DNA of 64,000 nt from BOG-933 sp037132135. GTDB lineage: Bacteria > Pseudomonadota > Alphaproteobacteria > Azospirillales > Azospirillaceae. Of the stretch, positions 1-8,007 are shown in pieces. The DNA lies in assembly GCA_037132135.1 (NCBI GenBank), contig JBAXPR010000004.1, positions 1 through 64,000 of the forward strand, written 5' to 3'. How positions within the stretch are numbered: the stretch's first letter is position 1; each line of letters opens with the position of its first letter. The notes beneath the pieces were generated by a model. That model ran no database searches and was not told where the DNA came from. It worked only from the letters and a program-made list of their open reading frames with translations. The position numbers were made by a program, and so were the translations under genes.

Positions 1-1
1 C

Positions 2-516
2 CGCAGCGCCACAACGGCGCCGCTTCCGTGGCCTACTTTCTCACCGGCGCTTAGAGCCATGGCACTGCGGGGAGACCGGGTGGACTGGGATCAGGCCGTG
101 GCCCTGGCCAGACGTGTCGGATGCGAACGCCATCTGGCCTTGGGTGCCGTGCTGGCCGAGGCGCTTCTCGCCGCCCCCCTGCCGCCCGCGCTGACCAGAG
201 AGGTGTCATTGCTGACCCGCGCCGCCGCCGCCGCCTGGCCTTTACCCACTATCCTCGCCATGCCGCCAGTGACCGACCGCGAAGCCATCTACCGGCTGGG
301 CCTGCTTCGCTCATTGCGGTGGAGTATGGGCTCTATAGCCGCCCCACGGGCCGCCGGGCGGTGCTGGCGGTAGCGCTGCGGCCCACTGCGGACGACCACG
401 CCCTGCTCGCCCTCCCCGGCGGCCTTCGGTGGCTTTACCCCCTGCTTCGACCAATCCGCATCCTCGTCCGCTGGCTCGGGCGGCATCGCACCCCGTTTCG
501 GAAACCCCGCGCCTGA
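2..516 (+). pseudogene. C-terminal part of a nucleotidyltransferase-family protein, frameshifted, cut by the left edge
   Basis: Frame 2 is open from the first bases and reads a segment with VDWDQAVALARR, LALGAVLAEALL and PLPPALTREV, a pattern I associate with the C-terminal half of the uncharacterised nucleotidyltransferase family (NTP_transf_5, PF14907). Near 300-330 the family-like text jumps to frame 1, which carries the usual end of the family (RPTADDHALLALP, then LRWLYPLLRPIRILVRWLG) and stops at 516. Neither frame alone makes a sensible end, so a single-base indel is likely, either real or a sequencing error. The upstream half lies outside the window. Such proteins often sit beside peptide exporters in RiPP (lasso peptide/PqqD) clusters, and an ABC exporter lies directly downstream on the other strand. 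The family call is from pattern memory and is moderately sure. Confidence 0.5.
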
Positions 517-538
517 CCGGTGGCTTGCGACCCGGCCG

Positions 539-2309
539 TCACTGCGCATCCAGGGGTCGGGCCATCGGGTCCGGCAACCGATTGGCGCTGGCCGCGACCT
601 CGGACCAGGACCCGGTGGCAACCAACCGGCCCTGGTCAAGCATGATCACGTGATCGGCACTTTGAACCGCTGAGGGCCGGTGGGCGATCACCACCATGGT
701 CAGCCGGCCGCGCAGGCGGTCGAGCGCATCCAGAATTTGCCGTTCGCTGTCGGAGTCAAGGGCGCTGGTCGCCTCATCGAGAATCACCATCGCCGGTTCG
801 GCCAGCAGGGCGCGGACCAGAGCCAGCCGCTGGCGCTCCCCACCCGAGAGGCGGGTGCCGCGATCGCCGACCACCGTCTCCATCCCTTGGGGCAGGCGAC
901 GAACAAAATCCGCCGCCCCCACTTGGTCCAGCGCACGCCACAAGGCATCGTCGCCAGCCGCCGGAGCCACCGCGGTGAGGTTGGCGCGGATGGTGTCGTG
1001 AAAGAGAAAGCCATCCTGGGGCACATAGCCGATCCGTTGCCGCCAGTCGCGGCGAAGCGGCCCTTCGAGCACGCGGCCATCCACCCGGATCTGCCCTTCG
1101 GTCGGCGCGATCAGGCCGAGCAGCATATCCGCCAAGGTGGATTTCCCGGCCCCGGACGGTCCGACAAGCGCCGTCACCCGGCGCGCCGGAATCACGGCGC
1201 TGATCCCGGACAAGGCCGGCGGACGGGCGCGATCATGACGATAGCCGACGCCCTCGAGGCGGATGCAATCGGTCAGCAGCGGCAGCGATCCAGGCCCCTC
1301 CCTGGCCGGTTCACCCGCGGCTCGCCAATGCTCCAGAAATGCGTGGGCATGGGCATGGGCAGGCAGAGCGTGGAGGACCGTCCGCCACGCGTCCTGGATA
1401 CTCATCAGGGTCGACAGCAACCGCACCAGGGCCATGATCAGCACGAGGGTGTCGGCGAGCGCCAGACCGAAGCCCCTTGTCGCCGCGACCAGAGTGAGAG
1501 CCACCGCCAGGGCAGCCCCGGTCTGAGTCAGAGCGCGGGCGGTACCAGCGGCATGCTGAAAGGCCAATTGGGCCTCGCGCACCGTTTCCATGCGCCTGAC
1601 GAAGCCGTCCCGCCGCGCCGCCTCCAGCCCGAAGGCGCGAACGACCCGCATGCCTGCGAGATCGTCGGCCAGGTTCGCCTGAAATGCCCGCCCGGCTTCG
1701 CCCAACGCCCGGCCGAGATTGTGGCGCCGCCGCGGCCAGAGCCAGCACGCACGCGGTCATGACCGGCGATATCCGGGCCGCCACCGCCAGCACCACCACC
1801 ACCTGAATCGCCCAGCCGCCCAGCTTCAGCAGAAACTCGACGCCCTGGGCCGCATGGGCGGTTTCGGCGGTCAGCACTTGGGTGACGTCGGCGCCGCGCA
1901 ACCGGGCGAAGACCTGCCACTCCATGCCGGTCAGGGCGCGGTGGAGACGCTGGCGCAAATCATCGACATAATCGAGACGCAGCCGCTGAGTGGCCAGAAC
2001 ACGACCCCGTACGATCGCGGCGGCAAGCGCGACCAGCCCGACATAAACAGCGAGGGCGGTCTCCAGGTTGATCGGACCGACGCTGTCGGTCAGCAGACCG
2101 CCGGCCCATCCCGGAGATCCGGCGATGCCGAGCAGACCAAGCAATGGCACCAGCAGCAGCAAGCCAGCGCCTTCGGCCAAAGCCGCCGCCGCCGCCGCTG
2201 CCATCACCAGCCCCAGACGCTTGCCGCCGAAGCGAAGCAGATCGCCGAGCAGGACGGAGAATTGACCGAGAGCCGCATCACGATCGGCAATAGCGGGATT
2301 CATTCCCAT
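539..2309 (-). pseudogene. ABC exporter (TMD-NBD fusion), frameshifted in the membrane domain
   Basis: Two reading frames together spell one half-size ABC exporter of about 590 residues. The first, from ATG at 2309, has the N-terminal cytoplasmic segment and hydrophobic helices (GLVMAAAAAAALAEGAGLLL; VVVVLAVAARISPVMTACVL) and loses sense near 1735. The second picks up near 1715 (NLGRALGEAGRAF, then MRVVRAFGLEAARRDG) and runs to 539 with an intact nucleotide-binding domain: Walker A GPSGAGKST, Q-loop VPQDGFLF, signature LSGGERQRLALVRALL, Walker B MVILDEATSALDS and a switch His in VIAHRPSAVQ. A 1-nt indel in a GC-rich run around 1715-1735 explains both. The family (MsbA/bacteriocin-type exporters) works as dimers in the inner membrane. 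Substrate unknown; the nucleotidyltransferase neighbour hints at peptide export. Confidence 0.7.
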
Positions 2310-2345
2310 TTCCTTCCGGCTCCTTCGTCACCAGCCTCCTGCCGG

Positions 2346-2614
2346 TCACCATAGTGTAGGGAACTGGCCTGATTGCGCTTCCGATACCGACAAGAGAACG
2401 GAATCGGCGTGTGGCGTATAGCTGCGATTGAATCGGAAGACGAACTCATCCAGGTATGTCTGGAGATTCGGCTTCCGCAGGCCATGATAGACGCCTATGG
2501 CCCAAGCTCGACCCCCGCCACAGGCCGGACAGGCGAAACCCGCCGGCCAGCGCACGAAGCTTTGTCGGGAACAATATCCAGAAACTCAATCAATGAGTTT
2601 GGAAATCTTACCAT
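2346..2614 (-). mobile_element. Internally deleted IS1595-family transposase relic
   Basis: On the minus strand, ATG at 2614 starts a text MVRFPNSLIEFLDIVPDKASC, which is the usual start of IS1595-family transposases. It then shifts frame into RWPAGFACPACGG, the family's N-terminal zinc ribbon (RWP-GF-CP-CG). Immediately after the zinc ribbon the frame jumps to VYHGLRKPNLQTYLDEF and VFRFNR, the family's extreme C-terminal box. The whole DDE catalytic core (over 150 residues) is therefore missing. What remains is a roughly 270-bp non-functional relic. I could not find convincing terminal inverted repeats. It lies between a frameshifted exporter and a nonsense-mutated htpX. Confidence 0.72.
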
Positions 2615-2810
2615 GCTCGCCCCAGCCCCGGCCCGGACACCGTCACCGATGCCCGGTTACCTACCACATCTTGTCGAGCAGGAGCCAGATGCATAGGGAG
2701 CGGATGGGGATTGCCCTGCCCTGGCCCTCTCATCCGTCTTGCACCCGATCGCCCGGATGCCGTACCAGTGGGGGCTGATCGCAGCATGAAACGGCGGTGG
2801 ATTTGGACGC

Positions 2811-3773
2811 ATGACCAACCTCATCAAGACCGGTGCCCTGCTGGCGGCCCTGACCGCGGTCTTCGTCGTGGTTGGCTTCCTGATCGCCGGCAGGATCGGC
2901 ATGATTGCGGCGCTGGCGATGGCCTTTGCCATCAACGCCTTTGCCTACTGGTTTTCCGCCGACCTGCTGCTCCGGGCCTATGGGGCGCGCACGGTCAGCC
3001 GCGCCAGCGATCCCCGGCTGCATGGTCTGGTCGCGGAGTTGGCCGGCCGGGCCTCGCTGCCGATGCCCCGGGTCTATCTGATCGACAGCCGCCAGCCCAA
3101 CGCCTTTGCCACCGGCCGCAATCCCGGCAACGCCGCCGTGGCGGTGACCACCGGTCTCGTGCAATCGCTCACCCGCGAGGAACTGGCCGGCGTGATCAGC
3201 CATGAACTGGCGCATGTCCGCAACTATGACACCCTCATCATGACCGTGGCCGCGACGGTCGCCGGCGCGATCGCAACTTTGGCCGACCCCCGGCTGGTTT
3301 TCGGCAGTGGCGCTCGCGGCGAGCCCGGACAGTCCGAGGGTCCGGGGCTGATTGCCGGCCTCCTGCTGGTCATCCTCGCGCCCCTGGCGGCGGCGATGGT
3401 TCAGATGGCGATCAGCCGGACCCGGGAATACTAGGCCGATCGGGGCGGCGCCCTGATCTGCGGTCAACCGCTCTGGCTGGCCGATGCCCTGACCAAGATC
3501 AATCTGGCGGCGCGCCAGATCGCCAATCCGGCGGCCGAGGCGCGGCCGGCGACCGCCCATCTGTTCATCATCAACCCGTTGCAGAGCGGACGCCTGTCGG
3601 AGCTGTTCGCCACTCATCCCCCAACCTCGGAGCGCGTGCGGCGGCTTCGCCTGATGGCCGGCGGGGTTGGCGGCGGCGAGATCGCCCGGCTGGCCCGGGC
3701 CAGCGGCGCGCCCGGCCCCGGGCCGGCCACGGCCCGGACGAGATCTCTGGCCGGTGGCGCCCGGTTGGGATAG
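2811..3773 (+). pseudogene. htpX: HtpX-like M48 membrane metalloprotease interrupted by an in-frame TAG
   Basis: The text from ATG 2811 follows HtpX closely: two hydrophobic N-terminal segments, a conserved region around residues 60-110, the zinc motif HELAH at residues 131-135, and two more hydrophobic segments. At codon 208 (3432-3434) a TAG sits inside the conserved SRTREY-x-ADRGGA block, between the Glu that is the third zinc ligand in M48 enzymes and the following conserved Asp. The same frame stays open for another 112 codons with recognisable family sequence (ICGQPLWLADALTKI, then LFATHPPTSERVRRL) to a TAG at 3773. A full-length enzyme would be about 320 residues. Either the gene is a fresh pseudogene or the base is a sequencing error. 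The family performs membrane protein quality control. Confidence 0.85.
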
Positions 3774-3785
3774 AGTCGGCCTGCG

Positions 3786-4652
3786 ATGCCGAATGAAATT
3801 CCGGGCCAACGCCCTCTGCCAGCCAGCGAACCGACCGTTACTGCCGCCCCGGGGCTGCGGCCGTTGCCGCTCGGCTCCCCGCCGCGGATCGCCTTCGTCG
3901 CCGCCGGCACCCCAGACGCCACCGCCGCCCTCGCCCGTCTCAAGCAGCGCTACGGCACCTGGGACCACGACGAGGCCGACGCCGTGGTTGCCCTCGGCGG
4001 CGACGGCTTCCTGCTCGAAACCCTGCACCGGACCCTCAAGGACGCCAGCCCGCATCCCCTGCCGGTCTACGGCATGAATCTCGGCAGCGTCGGTTTCCTG
4101 CTCAACGACTACGGCGAGGACGATCTGGCCAGCCGGGTCGGCAAGGCCAAGCCGGTGACGCTGCATCCCTTGCGCATGGTCGCGATCCGCGGTTCGGGCG
4201 AACGGATCGAGGCGCTCGCCATCAACGAGGTCTCGCTGTTGCGGGAAACCCGGCAGGCGGCCAAGCTGCGCATCCTGATCAACGACGTCGTGCGCCTGCC
4301 CGAGTTGATCTGCGACGGCGTGCTGGTGGCCACCCCGGCCGGCAGCACCGCCTATAATTTTTCCGCCCATGGCCCGATCGTGCCGCTTAATGCCGGGATT
4401 CTGGCCCTGACGCCGATCAGCGCCTTCCGGCCCCGGCGCTGGCGCGGCGCCCTGCTGCCCCACACCGCCCGCATCGGTTTCGAGGCCATGGAATGCGGCA
4501 AACGGCCGGTCAGCGCCGTGGCCGATCATGTCGAGGTGCGCGAGGTCGAGCGGGTCGAGATCCGGGAGGATCGCGACATCGCGCTGACCATTCTGTTTGA
4601 CCCCGAACTCACCCTCGAGGAGCGCATCCTCAAGGAGCAGTTCCAGCCCTGA
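3786..4652 (+). CDS. nadK: NAD kinase
   Basis: This ATP-dependent NAD kinase makes NADP in the cytoplasm. The GGDG nucleotide motif is at residues 71-74 (ALGGDGFLLE), followed by GMNLGSVGFL, NEVSLLR and the second conserved block DGVLVATPAGSTAYNFSAHG. The length of 288 residues is slightly above the roughly 255-residue alphaproteobacterial norm because of about 35 extra Pro-rich residues at the N-terminus, so a later start is possible; no later ATG stands out. The start codon lies 12 nt after the end of the htpX remnant. It is followed 15 nt later by cbiD, so it may be cotranscribed with the cobalamin genes, although the functions are unrelated. Confidence 0.93.
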   Translation: MPNEIPGQRPLPASEPTVTAAPGLRPLPLGSPPRIAFVAAGTPDATAALARLKQRYGTWDHDEADAVVALGGDGFLLETLHRTLKDASPHPLPVYGMNLGSVGFLLNDYGEDDLASRVGKAKPVTLHPLRMVAIRGSGERIEALAINEVSLLRETRQAAKLRILINDVVRLPELICDGVLVATPAGSTAYNFSAHGPIVPLNAGILALTPISAFRPRRWRGALLPHTARIGFEAMECGKRPVSAVADHVEVREVERVEIREDRDIALTILFDPELTLEERILKEQFQP

Positions 4653-4667
4653 CGACCTGGGGCTAAG

Positions 4668-5730
<1,063 letters not shown>

Positions 5731-5741
<11 letters not shown>

Positions 5742-6495
5742 CCCGACCCGCCTGCTGCTGCTCGGCGGCACCACCGAATCCCTGGCCCTGGCCGAACGGC
5801 TGACCACCGACCCCCGACTGGCGGTGATCACCTCGCTGGCTGGCCGCACCGTCGCCCACCGCTTGCCGCCGGGCGAACTCCGGGTCGGCGGCTTCGGCGG
5901 CACCGGCGGTCTCGTGGCTTACCTCAGGGCGCAGGCGATCGGCCTCGTGGTCGACGCCACACACCCGTTCGCGGCCACCATCTCAGGACATGCCGCTGAG
6001 GCCTGCCGCGAGGCCGGTCTGCCCCGCCTCCAGCTCTTGCGCCCGGCCTGGACCCCCGCCGCCGGCGACCGCTGGCACGAGGTCGCCGACACCGCCGCCG
6101 CCGCCGCCGCCCTGCCCGCGCTGGGCCGGACCATCTTTCTCGCGGTCGGCCGCCAGGACCTCGGGCCGTTCGCCACCCTGACCGGCCGCCTCCGCCTGAT
6201 CGCCCGGATGATCGAGCCGCAGCGTCTGCCGGGCTTCGAAGTCATCCTGGCGCGCGGCCCGTTCACTCCGGCCGATGAGGCGGCGCTCTTTGAGCGCGCC
6301 GCCATCGATGTCGTGGTCAGCAAGAACAGCGGCGGCGAGGCCAGTTGGGCCAAGATCGCCGCCGCCCGGACCTGCGGTCTGCCGGTGGTGATGATCCGCC
6401 GTCCCCCGCCGGAGGCCGGCGACCGCGCCGCCGATCTCAAGACCGCGCTCGCCTGGGTTCAGGCCCGGCTCGACCATCCCCCCGGGTCCGCCTGA
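5731..6495 (+). CDS. cobK: Precorrin-6A/cobalt-precorrin-6A reductase
   Basis: This is the NAD(P)H-dependent reductase of precorrin-6A in cobalamin synthesis (CobK/CbiJ family). It starts with the family's LLLGGTTESLALAERL nucleotide-binding motif, followed by VVDATHPFAATISGHAAEAC at residues 72-91, FLAVGRQDLGPF, and the C-terminal ILARGPFTPADEAALF and VVSKNSGGEASWAKIAAARTC motifs. The length of 254 residues matches the family. It overlaps cbiD by 11 nt and is followed by a strong terminator, so nadK-cbiD-cobK probably ends here. Confidence 0.94.
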
Positions 6496-6510
6496 CTGCC
6501 CCCGACACAG

Positions 6511-6551
6511 AAAAAAAGGGGCGCCGGCCCACCGGCCGGCGCCCCCTTTTT
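6511..6551. terminator. Bidirectional rho-independent terminator
   Basis: Seven A bases precede a GGGGCGCCGGC arm, a short loop, the complementary GCCGGCGCCCC arm, and five T bases. The A-stem-T symmetry lets it work for cobK on the plus strand and for the small minus-strand gene ending at 6588. Confidence 0.9.
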
Positions 6552-6587
6552 CTGGTCTTGCCGGCGGTTGCCGGAGCCCGTGCCGCC

Positions 6588-6797
6588 TCAGGCGACCACG
6601 TCGAGGCTGCGCCCACGATTTGAGTCAACCGGTGGACTGAGCTTCTTCGCCTCGCCCGCCTTTTCCGAGGCGGATTCAGTCGCTTCGTTATCGCCGTCGT
6701 GATCGGGATCGATACCCGCCGGCTTGGCCTGAAGCGCCTGGGTTTGGGAAAGCGAGGAAGATTGTGAGGTGACACCGGAAACGGCTGCTATCGACAT
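6588..6797 (-). CDS. Small acidic protein with an EF-hand-like DPDHDGDNE motif
   Basis: It encodes 69 residues from an ATG with GGAGA seven bases upstream. The sequence begins with a Ser-rich stretch (residues 1-20) and then has DPDHDGDNE at about residues 29-37, which matches the DxDxDG loop of an EF hand, although only one loop is present and no flanking helices are obvious. The C-terminus is charged and helix-prone (SASEKAGEAKKL). No signal peptide. I recall similar short proteins in other Rhodospirillales but no function. The gene ends facing the bidirectional terminator and is divergent from lexA. Calcium binding is inference only. Confidence 0.6.
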   Translation of the reverse strand: MSIAAVSGVTSQSSSLSQTQALQAKPAGIDPDHDGDNEATESASEKAGEAKKLSPPVDSNRGRSLDVVA

Positions 6798-6935
6798 GGG
6801 ATTCTCCACGGTAGAATTCGGTAACGCTTCACTAAGGGGCCCCCCGTACGGGAAAAGCAATCTGTACATTGTAACCGATCGTCTCCCAACGCGACCCAGA
6901 CCCCCGGAAAAACGCCGGCGGGACGTCGCGGGGGC

Positions 6936-6964
6936 TTGACGACCGGCGCGAACCAAACTAGAAC
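6936..6964 (+). promoter_or_regulatory. lexA promoter with overlapping LexA box
   Basis: A TTGACG hexamer (6936-6941) is followed after 17 bp by TAGAAC (6959-6964). The stretch 6950-6964 is GAAC-CAAACTA-GAAC, an exact match to the alphaproteobacterial SOS box (direct repeat GTTC-N7-GTTC read on the other strand), and it overlaps the -10 element. Bound LexA would block RNA polymerase, giving the usual autoregulation. Confidence 0.8.
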
Positions 6965-6974
6965 ATAGGCCTCT

Positions 6975-6989
6975 GTTTTGCTTTTGTTC
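6975..6989 (+). promoter_or_regulatory. Second, imperfect LexA box
   Basis: GTTT-TGCTTTT-GTTC has the same N7 spacing as the SOS box with one mismatch in the first half site. It lies 25 bp centre-to-centre downstream of the perfect box and in the opposite orientation, just after the expected transcription start. Confidence 0.5.
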
Positions 6990-7034
6990 GGATCATGGCC
7001 CCGCCCCCGGGGCCCCTTCAGCGGAGGGAAGCCG

Positions 7035-7766
7035 ATGTTGACCCGCAAGCAGCAGGAACTGTTGCTCTTCATCAACGAGCGCCTGAAGCAGGGTGGCGTG
7101 TCGCCGTCTTTTGACGAAATGAAGGACGCGCTTGGCCTGAAGTCGAAGTCAGGCATTCACCGGCTGATCACCGGCCTCGAGGAGCGCGGCTTCATCCGCC
7201 GGCTGGCCCACCGGGCGCGGGCGCTGGAGGTCATTCGTCTGCCCGATGGCATCCCGGTGATCGAGGACACCGACCCCGAGGTCATTGAGGCCGCCCTGCC
7301 GCCGCCGGTGAAGTTCCAGCCCAATGTCATCAAGGGCAATTTCTCGGGCGCCCTGCCCGGCCGCGAGGTCGCGAACGACGTCGAGGCCGTGACCCTTCCG
7401 CTCTATGGCCGGATCGCCGCCGGCATGCCGATCGAGGCCCTGCGCGATCACAGCGCCACCATCGACATCCCGGCGACCCTGCTCGGCACCGGCGAGCACT
7501 ACGCCCTCGAGGTCGCCGGGGATTCCATGATCGATGCCGGCATTCTCGACGGCGACACCGTGATCATCCGGCGTTGCGAGAGGGCCGATAACGGCGCCAT
7601 CGTCGTCGCCCTGATCGATGCCGCCGAGGTCACCCTCAAACGATTGCGCCGCAAAGGCCAGACCGTCGCCCTCGAGCCGGCCAACCCCGCCTACGAGACC
7701 CGTATTTTCGGGGCCGACCGGGTCAGCGTTCAGGGCCGGCTGGTCGGCCTGATCCGCCAGTACTGA
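7035..7766 (+). CDS. lexA: LexA SOS repressor
   Basis: LexA represses DNA-damage genes and cleaves itself when RecA is activated. The winged-helix DNA-binding domain is at residues 1-70 (LTRKQQELLLFI, PSFDEMKDALGLKSKSGIHRLI). The cleavage site is Ala129-Gly130 (IAAGMPIE), the nucleophile Ser164 is in VAGDSMIDAGI and the general base is Lys202 in VTLKRL. The 35-residue spacing from cleavage site to Ser equals that of E. coli LexA. The ATG follows a strong GGAGGGAA ribosome-binding site. At 243 residues it has the longer linker usual in alphaproteobacteria. Two LexA boxes lie upstream. Confidence 0.97.
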   Translation: MLTRKQQELLLFINERLKQGGVSPSFDEMKDALGLKSKSGIHRLITGLEERGFIRRLAHRARALEVIRLPDGIPVIEDTDPEVIEAALPPPVKFQPNVIKGNFSGALPGREVANDVEAVTLPLYGRIAAGMPIEALRDHSATIDIPATLLGTGEHYALEVAGDSMIDAGILDGDTVIIRRCERADNGAIVVALIDAAEVTLKRLRRKGQTVALEPANPAYETRIFGADRVSVQGRLVGLIRQY

Positions 7767-8007
7767 CTCCGCCGGGTGGGTTTGCCGTCCGGATATCGCC
7801 CGGGCGCGTGGCCGGCATTGGCTCCGAGCCCGGACGCCGCCCCTTCCGTCGATCCGTGTTGCCCGGCGTCCAATAATTTGCTCAAGTGGGCTTGCGAGGT
7901 CGCCCGGGGCGCTTAGCCGGCGGCCCGGCTTCCGCGCCCCGGGGAGGGCCCCCGCGAAATGCCGCTTTGATGAGATCATCGTTCTCATCGCAACCCATGC
8001 TGAGTGA

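Noticed and set aside
2582..2600. Perfect 7-bp inverted repeat (AAACTCA...TGAGTTT) as an IS end or operator.
   Set aside because: It falls inside the transposase relic's own coding text, so it is not a terminal repeat.
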